Part shown: positions 27,801-35,257 of the stretch, one piece after another
Position numbering within the stretch: position 1 is the stretch's first letter
How the letters are laid out: each line of letters starts with the position of its first letter
DNA from: a gamma proteobacterium L18
GTDB lineage: Bacteria > Pseudomonadota > Gammaproteobacteria > Pseudomonadales > Pseudomonadaceae
NCBI GenBank assembly: GCA_000497835.1
Contig: KI547173.1
Coordinates: 39,782 to 76,272 of the forward strand
Length of the DNA: 36,491 bases
Direction: 5' to 3'
Translations under genes and position numbers: made by a program
Notes under the pieces: model-generated
Seen by the model: only the letters and a program-made list of their open reading frames with translations
What the model was told of the DNA's origin: nothing
The model's database searches: none

Positions 27801-29454
27801 CACTGGCGGAATAAGTGAGTTCGCTGATGAGATCAAGCATCGTGTCAGCTCATTTTCGAGCGTTGCTTTGACTTCTCAAATGCCTCACACGCAATCCGAG
27901 ATGAACGAGCGATTCGATACAGAGGTAATTGCCCCTTACCCAGACAGGCAAGAAATCGTCGATGCGATCAGTGCTCTCCAATTTAATCCGTTCCGATTCT
28001 TGCTCCGCCCATTCGAAATACTCGAGAAGCTTGATGAGCTTGATGAGCTTGATGAGCTTGATGAGCTTGATGAGCTTGATGAGCTTGAGGAGGCCGAGGG
28101 GGTAGAGGCGGTTGAGGAGTTTGAGGAAGTCGAGGGGGTGGAGGCGGTTGAAGAGTTCGAGGAACTGGAGGCGCATGACCACTCCGAGGAGCTTCAGCAG
28201 CTAGAGAAGAGGCTTGTTGACCTACTGGATGTTGACGAAAAAAGAAGATTTACCGACGAGTTCAGATGGTGCACCGTCCGCTCGGAAAAGTACCCGCGCA
28301 CGTTGGAAGGCGTCGACATGGAGGCGGCCAAACGGTGGGTGGCCAAGCGCGCCTATGACTTCGGATGGACAGAAGAACGCTTCCCATCGGATAGCTCTCA
28401 CCGTCACAGCTATTCTCGCGAGAGGCCACTCTATGAGCGCATTGGTGCCAAATATGAGTGGCTTGCGCTCGATGAACTCCTTTGCCGGCTAGCGGATAGT
28501 AATTGGCTCTCCGAAGCAAGAGTCGATGGAACACGTGATTACCGTTCATCCATCGATCTAGGTTTCCATCGAGATATCGACCCTACTGTTCTTCAAGGGC
28601 TGTCCGACTCCGGTTTTGGTTCTGTAGATATCTCACCAATTGTTTCCGAGGAAACAGCCGAAGACTGCCTTCAGGAATGGCCTTTCAAGCTTGACCCTAG
28701 CCTAGGGATGCCAAGCCTCGTAGGCCGAACCGACAAGGTTGGGGAAAAGTGGCTAGTCCTTTACGAGCATCGCTCCGTGGCGAATCGTTACGACGATGGA
28801 GAGAGCCGAGAGCACGGGCTACGTCAGCAGGAATGGCGTTTCCTCATGCCTGTCGTTGTCAGGAAAAAAGATCAAAAACAGCTGATTCGCTTTCTGAGCA
28901 ATCAGCGTTCTCTGGATGTTTCGAGGTGGTCGGGACGCAGTTGCACGGACGACGGCTATCTGCTTGAGGCCCCATGGCGCTTTACTTGGGATCAGTTGAT
29001 GTGGACACCTGCCAGCTTTTATAACCAAGGTGAGATCGAGGTAGCATTTCCCTGCGTTAAATATCATTGGGAGTCCCATTTGGATGCCTCCCTTCCAGAG
29101 GGAGCCTCTGCACATTTACCAGCCCCTTGGTTGGCAAATCAGCTGTCCATTACCCCGATGCTCTCAGATCCACGTGTCTACGTGGATGCGCCAGGGAAGC
29201 CCCAATTGATCTGCAGCATGGGCCCTGACGATGGTTCACACGCCTTCATACGCCAGGACATATTTGAGCGGATGTTGAAAGACAAAGGATTGGCGTGTGT
29301 TTGGACGTTTGTTGCGGAGCGGGGTGTGTGGCCAGGCGGAGGGAACTCTCATGCAGCATGGAGAAGGTCTGAGGGTGTAGTTTGGTTCGAGCGAGGGAGG
29401 CCAAAAATGGAATCATGGAAGGAGGATCACTGCAACGGTACTAAGGATGAGTGA
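24835..29454 (+). CDS. avs4: Avs4-like antiphage STAND NTPase with N-terminal Mrr-type nuclease
   Basis: This very large protein (1539 residues) has the layout of AVAST type 4 proteins, in which phage proteins are sensed by a C-terminal region and an N-terminal nuclease then degrades DNA. Residues about 1-150 show an Mrr-like PD-(D/E)xK core: GGDGGIE (Asp45) and YQAKYY (Gln63, Lys65). The NTPase has Walker A GKAGTGKS at 351-358, Walker B LILID ending at Asp426 with Asn-Glu after it, and a CRTEYT sensor segment. The rest (about 650-1539) is helical and probably the sensor. Residues 1067-1111 are an acidic tandem-repeat insert. The frame is open to 24682, but the first 51 codons look non-coding, and ATG 24835 starts the family-like MDYSKIIGKDDG. 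Assignment to Avs4 rather than another Mrr-STAND group is by architecture. Confidence 0.8.
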   Translation: MDYSKIIGKDDGQRLSFEELVCQLARRDRPESAKEFRRIEGSGGDGGIESYWLLQDGSEIGYQAKYYLRSREVDWGKIDESVEQALKSHPGLKQYVIAIPCDLTDRSGAQGAGKKGWEHWSTHKLAWEALCAQSSIPTVEFVAWTASDLTDKLLHPTAEGLRKFWFGELEMSGQWFHKNVELAVDSLDERYHPEDHVEVGIESLFKVLLRDEEVITELKSAFFAIAKNARFNHFIKNDSDASLIAGIQRVEQAASKVAAFGSRFGSDSWGAWPIVGCVAALSDASNSVHELKAWAWQNMPKSESRREYSSSDMNYLSHKLDELSNALYGLSSKLEGKFYSAEQNRFALLTGKAGTGKSHTLGSVAQKAISDGHPVVLLLGQQLGSQGFWRQATEILGLGTVEPEIFLQVMSSAAEAAQKRGLILIDAINEGAGAQLWRNELPALIARVNAYENLVLVVTCRTEYTPYVVPPKVMETTVAFTIRGFVTNEEQSRAAKIYLHKRGISQPDTPWLSAEFVNPLFLRSACVALARDGCKQFPKGLHGTKQVFAFYIRSVARNLGVGRDGSEDLVAPTTAAISAIARLMATERRDYVVLADAVRISAEVFSNFSSPPSKTWFDVLQKNGIFRLDPPPRRLEIDPFAPVEDIVRFSFQRLQDHLMADALLKGVTDPELELENGVLSFILDGDRFKWEWAGLAEALSIQIPERFGSELLDALPRDIDIWINEDSVRGAFLESLRWRGANAFTERTWQIYQAILDVDDSQLYVLIELCANVDHPWNAELLHDILINKMMPERDASWTVKINDFDMADGSTIRRLLDWCLTSQTEKTDRHVQLLCGLAVTWLTASSHREIRDKATKALSALLFSKVKLYGELCKRFAGLDDLYVMERLHGAAYGACCIDPSPMRLEHYAPVAYRMVFSEQCAPLSIMLRDYASGIIELAAHYRCLPTEVDLGTCRPPYKSQPVQLTVSQALLDDVATKAGGDEIKRSCTGGISEFADEIKHRVSSFSSVALTSQMPHTQSEMNERFDTEVIAPYPDRQEIVDAISALQFNPFRFLLRPFEILEKLDELDELDELDELDELDELEEAEGVEAVEEFEEVEGVEAVEEFEELEAHDHSEELQQLEKRLVDLLDVDEKRRFTDEFRWCTVRSEKYPRTLEGVDMEAAKRWVAKRAYDFGWTEERFPSDSSHRHSYSRERPLYERIGAKYEWLALDELLCRLADSNWLSEARVDGTRDYRSSIDLGFHRDIDPTVLQGLSDSGFGSVDISPIVSEETAEDCLQEWPFKLDPSLGMPSLVGRTDKVGEKWLVLYEHRSVANRYDDGESREHGLRQQEWRFLMPVVVRKKDQKQLIRFLSNQRSLDVSRWSGRSCTDDGYLLEAPWRFTWDQLMWTPASFYNQGEIEVAFPCVKYHWESHLDASLPEGASAHLPAPWLANQLSITPMLSDPRVYVDAPGKPQLICSMGPDDGSHAFIRQDIFERMLKDKGLACVWTFVAERGVWPGGGNSHAAWRRSEGVVWFERGRPKMESWKEDHCNGTKDE
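28033..28167 (+). repeat. Nested in-frame tandem repeats inside the Avs4-like gene
   Basis: Six perfect copies of gatgagctt (28033-28086) encode Asp-Glu-Leu six times. They are followed by two near-identical 36-base units (28096-28131 and 28132-28167) encoding EGVEAVEEFEEV and EGVEAVEEFEEL. All units are multiples of three, so copy change keeps the frame. Confidence 0.95.
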
Positions 29455-29654
29455 GCGCGGAAGGTGTCACTACTCTGGGCGCATGCGCAATCTTTTAGCC
29501 TATGCCCCCCAGGTGTGAAGTGCGCTTAACCCCGCCGCATCACCCTTCCGACCGACAACCCGTGGGCTGTTCAATGCCAGCGTTTCGTGCATGGAGGCTT
29601 AGGCTGATAGCCTGCCGGTGTGCCTTAGCTACCACCTAGTCACCGGAGCCCTAC

Positions 29655-30197
29655 ATGATCAACCTCCATCACCTAATTAGTCGGCTGTTTCCTGACCGCC
29701 GCCCGGAGTGGGTGAAAGCGCGCGAACGCGAGTTCATCCAGGCGGCCAACTCCTTGAAGACCCTCTCGGTGACTAACCGGGGTGGCATGTCCATCGATCC
29801 AGAAGAGCTTCGCGAGCAAATTGTCGCGGCACGTGAGCAGTTGAAGCATTTTGTTCACAACCCAAGAGCGCACAGTGGGTCGTGCCAAGCGGTTGCAGCA
29901 GCTGAGGTAGTTCAGGAGGCTGATCCGTCTGCTGAGGGGGGGCTGGACTGTATTGAGGTGGTGGCTTGGCGTAGGCTGCCAAGTGGCGCTGCCGTGCGCT
30001 ACGCGTGCCTCGAGTCAGCGAGTACGGGGAGATTTGCAGTTGCGACAGCCAGGCTGTTCTCAGGCAACGAGCACAGCCTGCCATCATGGGTGGATTCCAA
30101 TACAGACATGCAGGTCGCCAATGCTATTCAGAGCGCTGAGCTCCGGTGGTTTTCGACCGTGAGTGACGCCATGGATGCTTGGAATGCAGAGCTATGA
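29655..30197 (+). CDS. Hypothetical 180-residue protein
   Basis: No family is recognised. The N-terminal 75 residues are charged and helical (KAREREFIQAANSLKTL, DPEELREQIVAAREQLKHF). The C-terminal half (about 105-180) looks like a small alpha/beta domain (IEVVAWRRLPSGAAVRYACLE, then STVSDAMDAWNAEL). CACCGGAG precedes the ATG. It follows the Avs4-like gene by 200 bases on the same strand, with its own probable promoter region, and converges with the OLD-type gene. The protein should be cytosolic. Confidence 0.7.
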   Translation: MINLHHLISRLFPDRRPEWVKAREREFIQAANSLKTLSVTNRGGMSIDPEELREQIVAAREQLKHFVHNPRAHSGSCQAVAAAEVVQEADPSAEGGLDCIEVVAWRRLPSGAAVRYACLESASTGRFAVATARLFSGNEHSLPSWVDSNTDMQVANAIQSAELRWFSTVSDAMDAWNAEL

Positions 30198-30254
30198 TTG
30201 CCTGTCCTATGGCTTATCGGCATAAGGAGTAGGCTTTCTGGCTGCTATGGCGCA

Positions 30255-31832
30255 CTACAGCTTCCAGGCTTCAATTGACCTGAATAGTTTTTCAATTTGA
30301 ATGGGTAAATCGCTCGCAGGGTCATAGCTCCCACTAAATGAGCTTGTTCCTGCCACAAATTGAGTCGCAATATCTACCTTGGATTTGGAGGAGGTCTTGG
30401 TTAGTCTGGAGTTAACAACCTGATAATGGTTGTTCAAAAAGTCTGAAGGTAGGTAGCTTTCTATTGTATAGCCTTCCGTAACCCAGCAGTATCCTGTTTT
30501 AGAATTTAGTGCGGCTATATCACTCCATACCTGGTACTTTACGCAGTTCAGATTGATACATATGTCAGTGCCATCTGGTGCGCGTTGGAAGTCGAGATCT
30601 CGATCCATTATAACAATAGAGTTCCTGTTGATGCTGAATATGTCGATTAACCCAGGTGCCGCACTTGATGTGAAATGGCTGAGCGTCGATCCGCCGTAGA
30701 GCACGAATGAAAAGTCAAGGTTCTCCACGGGTAATGTTTCATTGTGCATCAAGCACCAGTCCGACAACCATTTCAATATATAAATCCGATCCGAAGGCCC
30801 CTCGATCCATATCACGCCGTTTGCTTGGAACACGTCACTAGGTTTTATTCCTAGCCCTACCAAAGCTCTTGCTGGGGACGTTAATTCTGTCAGTGCATAG
30901 CCGTTAACTTCGAACAGCCTGGTATCTGGAACAGCCCAGCTCGCTACATCTAGCAGCACCGAAGAGTGTGTAGAAATGAAAAGCTGTAAGTTCTTGCGCT
31001 TTACTATTTCCGAAACCCTGCTCATCATGAGTCTCTGAAGCGTTGGATGCAGATGGACTTCTGGCTCTTCGATAACGCATATCTGATCATCATTTACGGA
31101 GTTAAGCCATCCCACCAAACCTGCAAATGCTCGCCAGCCAGATGGCAGCATCTCGATTGGAATGTGGTTGAACTGACTTAGGTCATCATTTAAATAGACC
31201 CCTAGAAGATTGTTCTTGATGAGACTAATAGGCTGAGCAAAGATGTTGGTATGATTTTGCGTGGGCGAGCTCACATAGGTTGATTGATTAGGCTGAAGAG
31301 GGTGCGGCGCTAGCCCTACTAGATGCTTACCATCTGTATTCAGTGCATCTATGATCCTATTAACAGAGACGCCTTGCTCGTCGTGTAAATTGCGAAAGCT
31401 GATTATGATCGGTAGTTTTTTTAAAGTATCTAATAGCTTTTTTGGCGGCTTGGACGAATTGTTATAAATGCTTCCTTCAAAAATATGTGTACCGGTTGGC
31501 GTCATTACATAAATAGCGGTGCCAAACTCATTGATGTCTAGCTTGTTGAACGCCGAAACTACCTTGGTTCCACCTTCGAAAAGGATAACGGACATAGATG
31601 CGGTAGTGGATTGCATGTTTTCGCGAGCAACCGTTTTGATCAAGTTAGCATCTTTCAGTGCTCGCACCATATCCAATACCGTTGACTTTCCGCCACCGTT
31701 GGGCCCGACAAATATGTTTATCTTCGAGGTAGCGTATTGGTGGACATTACGCGGGTTGAGAGATTCAGTCTGCATTGTGTTGTTGAGGTAGAGCCTGCGA
31801 AGGCCCAGCAAGCCAAAACTTTTAATGTGCAA
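30255..31832 (-). CDS. OLD-type ATPase-TOPRIM nuclease, orphan
   Basis: The 525-residue protein combines an ABC/SMC-like ATPase with a TOPRIM domain, as in overcoming-lysogenization-defect (OLD) nucleases that act in phage defence. Visible motifs are Walker A GPNGGGKS at residues 43-50, Walker B VIEEPEVHLHP with Glu255/Glu256, the D/H-loop FISTHSS, TOPRIM Glu344 in WIEGPSD and Asp410/Asp412/Asp414 in IMDRDLD, then a WVTEGYTIESYLP tail motif. The frame begins with TTG at 31832; AAAGGA lies eight bases upstream, so TTG is the likely start. There is no UvrD helicase neighbour (Gabija) and no separate AriA/AriB pair (PARIS). AT-rich codon use marks it as acquired. Confidence 0.85.
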   Translation of the reverse strand: MHIKSFGLLGLRRLYLNNTMQTESLNPRNVHQYATSKINIFVGPNGGGKSTVLDMVRALKDANLIKTVARENMQSTTASMSVILFEGGTKVVSAFNKLDINEFGTAIYVMTPTGTHIFEGSIYNNSSKPPKKLLDTLKKLPIIISFRNLHDEQGVSVNRIIDALNTDGKHLVGLAPHPLQPNQSTYVSSPTQNHTNIFAQPISLIKNNLLGVYLNDDLSQFNHIPIEMLPSGWRAFAGLVGWLNSVNDDQICVIEEPEVHLHPTLQRLMMSRVSEIVKRKNLQLFISTHSSVLLDVASWAVPDTRLFEVNGYALTELTSPARALVGLGIKPSDVFQANGVIWIEGPSDRIYILKWLSDWCLMHNETLPVENLDFSFVLYGGSTLSHFTSSAAPGLIDIFSINRNSIVIMDRDLDFQRAPDGTDICINLNCVKYQVWSDIAALNSKTGYCWVTEGYTIESYLPSDFLNNHYQVVNSRLTKTSSKSKVDIATQFVAGTSSFSGSYDPASDLPIQIEKLFRSIEAWKL

Positions 31833-32070
31833 AGTGGTATTCCTTTACTTAACTATCTGAGGGGCCTGCACTCACCATTTAGGGTCAGAAAACAAGTTTC
31901 AGCGCGGTACAGGGTTCTCACTGTTGTCGGCGGGCGCAGTCAAAACTCAAGTCTGCCCTCCTGTTTCGAACCTAGAAAATGCTTTGTTTATGATCAGTAG
32001 AGCAGCTGATATCTCTCGCAAGCTGATCGGTATATCACAGAGAGTTAGCCTGCTCTTCGAGAGCTCAGGC

Positions 32071-32529
32071 TTATAGAAAAGCTCGGCAGGCAAGCATCAA
32101 AGCAGTCGCATCAGGGAGAGCTCGGTGGATCCTGGTTGTGGGCAGCAGACGGTAAATTTCACTGGCAGCCTGCCGGCCCACGAACGATTCCAAAGGCTTC
32201 AACTGGAAGGTGGGCGTCAGCTCTGCTGCTTCGTAGAGGACATCGAGCCAAAAAGTATCTTGTGGCGAGTCGCTGCAGAGAATCTGACCTGAAAAAAGCT
32301 GGTTCATACGTATCGCCACACCGACCGGCGCATCACCTTGCTCACGCAACTGATCCTGACTGAGACCATGCATGTCTTGCGCATCGAACGACCAGTGCGT
32401 CCAGTAACGAGCAGGCTTGATCAGCGAGCTGTAGGAGGCTTCACTCGATACGACAGCGACTTCGATAGGATAGCTATCAGGAGCTATCCCCGAGGCCTCG
32501 AAATCGATAAAGAATGAGGGCCGTTCCAT
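32071..32529 (-). CDS. Small 3'-5' exonuclease, DEDDh type
   Basis: The 152-residue product matches the RNase T/DnaQ-like exonuclease fold. Motif I is FIDFEASG (Asp9, Glu11), motif II is the region CSDSPQDTFWLD (Asp87 or Asp91), and motif III is IHRALPDATA with His135 and Asp140 (H-x4-D, DEDDh). Typical substrates are single-stranded DNA or RNA ends. AGGAG precedes the ATG at 32529. It is downstream of, and on the same strand as, an unknown 133-residue gene, with 51 bases between. The substrate cannot be told. Confidence 0.85.
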   Translation of the reverse strand: MERPSFFIDFEASGIAPDSYPIEVAVVSSEASYSSLIKPARYWTHWSFDAQDMHGLSQDQLREQGDAPVGVAIRMNQLFSGQILCSDSPQDTFWLDVLYEAAELTPTFQLKPLESFVGRQAASEIYRLLPTTRIHRALPDATALMLACRAFL

Positions 32530-32580
32530 CCTGCTGCTCCTGTTAGAAGGTTGCGATTCCGCTACGCCGAGCCAGTCGCC

Positions 32581-32982
32581 TTAGCCGCTGGCTGCCTGCG
32601 CTACCCGGTGATTATGCAGGTGCTGCATCTCACGCTCCCACTCAACCAGAAATTTCTGCCAGTCGTGCGCATATGGGCCTTCGGGGAGTCGCGTTGATCC
32701 AACGCTGGCCTGCAGAAAGCGCTCTCTCCAGGGCTGCGGGATTTCTTGCTCCAAGACTATATCGATGCCGGAGTGATGGCGTTTCAACGGGGCAGAATGA
32801 CGAACCTTGTTGAGATCGAGTGGCTCATGGACGAAGGCTGTGCTGCTTCGCTCCTGGTCGTCGAGATCGTCAAGGATGGCTAAGACACCGAGTGCCATTG
32901 AATCACCAGGATGGAGGCTGGCAAGTGCCCAGAGAGCCCTTCGTCTTGCTCTCTCAAGCTCGCTGAGCTCCTTACTGGTCAT
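32581..32982 (-). CDS. Hypothetical 133-residue protein cotranscribed with the exonuclease
   Basis: No family is recognised. It is a soluble helical protein starting MTSKELSELERARRRALWAL, with an acidic DDLDDQERSS segment and a C-terminal FLVEWEREMQHLHNH. Met31 of the longest frame (ATG 32982) has AGAGGA at good spacing; the upstream extension to 33072 runs into the intergenic repeat B and is not supported. It lies just upstream of the exonuclease gene and probably forms a two-gene unit with it. Confidence 0.7.
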   Translation of the reverse strand: MTSKELSELERARRRALWALASLHPGDSMALGVLAILDDLDDQERSSTAFVHEPLDLNKVRHSAPLKRHHSGIDIVLEQEIPQPWRERFLQASVGSTRLPEGPYAHDWQKFLVEWEREMQHLHNHRVAQAASG

Positions 32983-33027
32983 TGCAGATTCCTCTGAGAT
33001 GGTTCGAAGCTGAGCAGCGGGAATAGC

Positions 33028-33135
33028 GTGCCGCCTGACGGCGGATGGCTGGCGTGAACCGAGCCACAGCAAGCCGTGTCTCGTCCCTCCGGGCGCTCAT
33101 CCTGCACGCCTGCGCGCTCCGCTTGCTAGATGCTC
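33028..33135 (+). repeat. Intergenic repeat, copy B
   Basis: The text gcgtgccgcctgacggcgg, ggcgtgaaccgagcc, tctcgtccctccgggcgctcatcctgcacgcc and tgcgcgctccgcttgct (33111-33127) parallels copy A at 23619-23750, with substitutions and small indels. It lies upstream of the 133-residue gene, on the opposite sense. Confidence 0.6.
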
Positions 33136-33236
33136 TCATGGGAAGGAGGTCTGACGCTGCGAATCCGGGATTCCTGCCGCGCTTTCTAGCGAGTGGGGCA
33201 CGATGTTGCACGTACCCCAGCGTACCGACAGGTTGG

Positions 33237-33788
33237 CTACTTATGGAATTTACTGAAGCGACTGGAAAGTGTCGCAGGCTCGATGCTTTCCCAACCTTCT
33301 GGATTCGCCGTTGCGCTTAGCATCACCTGAGCGCGCCAAAGAAAAAACAGCGCAGCCAAGCTGCCTTCCACTACCGCAAGCACAGTAGCGCTGGAGAACA
33401 CGTCCGGGTCAGGCCCAAACAGCAGTCCCAGAGCAAACAAAGACGGAACCCACCCAATTACGAACATCAGGCAAAACGCGATGACTGCAAATCCTGCAAG
33501 AGCGACAGGTACTTTGAACCGCTGACTGGTATCAAATATTTTCTCACCGCGCTGGGTGAGGCCGTAGAGCACTCCATGATTTTTCTCTTTTTTCTTACTC
33601 CGGTTGAAAATTCCATAGAGGGTCGCAGGTTCACCTGCTTCTAATTCTTCGTAGAGCTTGTTGGAGACCTGGAGGTTCGGAATCACCGCGCCATCAATGC
33701 TAACCAGGATTTTGTGACCACCATTTATAAGGTTTACAGACCTTACATAGTCGACCTTTCCGGCGAATTTCACACAATCAAACTTCAT
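33237..33788 (-). CDS. Hypothetical membrane protein of 183 residues
   Basis: The protein has an N-terminal soluble part of about 90 residues (with DYVRSVNLINGGHKILVSI and NRSKKKEKNHGVLYGLTQ) and then two or three membrane helices (about 93-126 and 133-151). No domain is recognised. AGGGAT lies upstream of the ATG at 33788. It is separate from its neighbours and faces the regulator gene on the opposite strand. Function unknown. Confidence 0.7.
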   Translation of the reverse strand: MKFDCVKFAGKVDYVRSVNLINGGHKILVSIDGAVIPNLQVSNKLYEELEAGEPATLYGIFNRSKKKEKNHGVLYGLTQRGEKIFDTSQRFKVPVALAGFAVIAFCLMFVIGWVPSLFALGLLFGPDPDVFSSATVLAVVEGSLAALFFLWRAQVMLSATANPEGWESIEPATLSSRFSKFHK

Positions 33789-33977
33789 TACTAACTATCC
33801 CTGCTATCGCGAAAAAAAGATCCCACTGATGCCAGGAAGCTGCTTGATGACGACTGCGGGCTGGCTTACGCGGTTCATGAACATCATGAGCGTGGTGGTC
33901 GCCAAGACTCCTCTGCTATGCCAGTCCTCACATCACGCCACCGTGAACAAACGGCTGCCTGGCAAACGACATGTCAC

Positions 33978-33991
33978 TATAATATCATTAT
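33978..33991 (+). promoter_or_regulatory. Promoter with overlapping palindrome upstream of the XRE-type gene
   Basis: TATAAT at 33978-33983 is a perfect -10, with a weak ctgcct -35 at 33955-33960 (17-base spacer). The inverted repeat ataat-atc-attat (33979-33991) overlaps it, a plausible operator for autoregulation by the downstream regulator. Confidence 0.5.
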
Positions 33992-34050
33992 GATCTGTTT
34001 ATCGGAACACGCCAGCCGTGGCTCTATCCTCAGTTTTGGGGGTATGGTTC

Positions 34051-34518
34051 ATGCAGCTGAAAGAGGCCCTAGCGGCGGCGTTGCGTGGAGCGCGTGCTCA
34101 TCAAGGCTTGAGCTACGACGAGCTAGCTGGGGCAACCCACAGGACTTACGTTGGAATGCTTGAGCAAGCACGAGCAAATCCGACGCTGGAGAAGCTCGAC
34201 GAAATCGCGGAATACCTCGGTCTCGATCTACTGACGATGGTTGCCTTGGCCATTGCAGCCCAGGGCGATGAGCTTCCGTCGGAGGTATTGCAGCGTACCG
34301 CCCTAAAAGTCAGGGAATTCGAAGAGACCGGAGGGTGGGCGTTGGTAGAGGAACAATTCAGCGAGGGTAAGCTCGTCAAGCGCTCTCAAGGAAAGCCTAG
34401 GCGGCCCTTGAATGCGGAAAGCGTCCGGGCCCTGAAGGCGCAAGGCTTGGACAGGAAAACAATCGCGGAAAAGCTTGGGCTTGCTAGGAGCACAGTCCAA
34501 AAATATTGGAACTCATGA
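34051..34518 (+). CDS. XRE-family regulator with a second C-terminal HTH
   Basis: The 155-residue cytosolic DNA-binding protein has an XRE/Cro-type HTH at residues about 5-62 (AHQGLSYDELAGATHRTYVG, LEKLDEIAEYLGLD) and a resolvase- or sigma-like HTH at 122-153 (VRALKAQGLDRKTIAEKLGL, ARSTVQKYWNS). The frame is open to 34018, but ATG 34051 (MQLKEALAAA) has a G-rich site upstream and starts the domain properly. It lies 148 bases upstream of the three-TM gene on the same strand and may control it or the island genes. Confidence 0.85.
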   Translation: MQLKEALAAALRGARAHQGLSYDELAGATHRTYVGMLEQARANPTLEKLDEIAEYLGLDLLTMVALAIAAQGDELPSEVLQRTALKVREFEETGGWALVEEQFSEGKLVKRSQGKPRRPLNAESVRALKAQGLDRKTIAEKLGLARSTVQKYWNS

Positions 34519-34666
34519 AGCCAGCCTGGCAGGGTTCAGCGACGATAACGCCACTCAGGCGCCGGAGTTTTTCTTCTGAGCTCCTGTGGCTTGGTTTGGT
34601 CGCTCCTGCTTTCGGTAGCTGACAGTATGATTGAGCCAGTGCCCTCTGGGCCAGAAGGAAGGTTGC

Positions 34667-35257
34667 ATGGACGACGCAGGACGGTTTGCTTTTTACGAGA
34701 AAATCTATTTTTACGAGCTCGAGCGCAAAGAAAAACTCATCTCCAGACTCAATCTCCCCCTTGCGATACTAGGCGTACTACTCTCATTTCTCTCCTACAT
34801 GCTGGGCAAAGCACCAAGCTCAGAGGACGGTTTTGCTGGCGTCGCATTTTGGATTCTGTACCTGTGTGCTGTCCTGTGCCTGCTCTGTGGCGCATATTAT
34901 TTTCGTTCGTCATGGCAATTGCGCGACTTCGACAGGGGACTGCCCACGCTGGCTGAGCTGGAGAAGTACCGAGCCGATGCGACGGCTCATTTCGCAGTTC
35001 ATGGAGAAAATGACGATGACGCAGAAACCTACTTCAAGACGATCATTCTGAGCTACTACATTGAGGGTGCAACCGTTAACACGGTGAACAACGATAAGCG
35101 CGGTGCGAAACTCGTTTCGTTAGCGAATTACGTAACCCTCACCATGATTCTTTCGGTGTTGTCATTCGTTCCGTTTTACACCCACCAGCAGGAGCTAAAC
35201 CAGCATGAGCAATCAAAAGCCGCCGCCACCGCCACCCCCTCCAATGCGCTTCGTTAA
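34667..35257 (+). CDS. Unknown three-TM protein, first gene of a nested pair
   Basis: The 196-residue protein has a short amphipathic N-terminus (FYEKIYFYELERKEKLISRL) that leads into helix 1 (30-47), helix 2 (57-79), a cytosolic domain of about 75 residues (80-152, with LPTLAELEKYRADA and a NDDDAETYFKTIILSYYIEG segment) and helix 3 (153-171). The layout resembles small SLATT-like membrane effectors, but I cannot assign a family. AAGGAAGG precedes the ATG at 34667. Its last 53 bases overlap the polyproline micro-ORF in another frame, so the Ala/Thr-rich C-terminus (AAATATPSNALR) may be shaped by that frame. Confidence 0.75.
   Translation: MDDAGRFAFYEKIYFYELERKEKLISRLNLPLAILGVLLSFLSYMLGKAPSSEDGFAGVAFWILYLCAVLCLLCGAYYFRSSWQLRDFDRGLPTLAELEKYRADATAHFAVHGENDDDAETYFKTIILSYYIEGATVNTVNNDKRGAKLVSLANYVTLTMILSVLSFVPFYTHQQELNQHEQSKAAATATPSNALR

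Noticed and set aside
28033..28167. CRISPR-like array
   Set aside because: The units are contiguous without spacers and lie in frame inside a coding region.
30255..31832. Assignment of the ATPase-TOPRIM gene to Gabija or PARIS
   Set aside because: No UvrD-like GajB follows it, and the protein is too short for a fused AriA-AriB; a lone OLD-type protein fits better.
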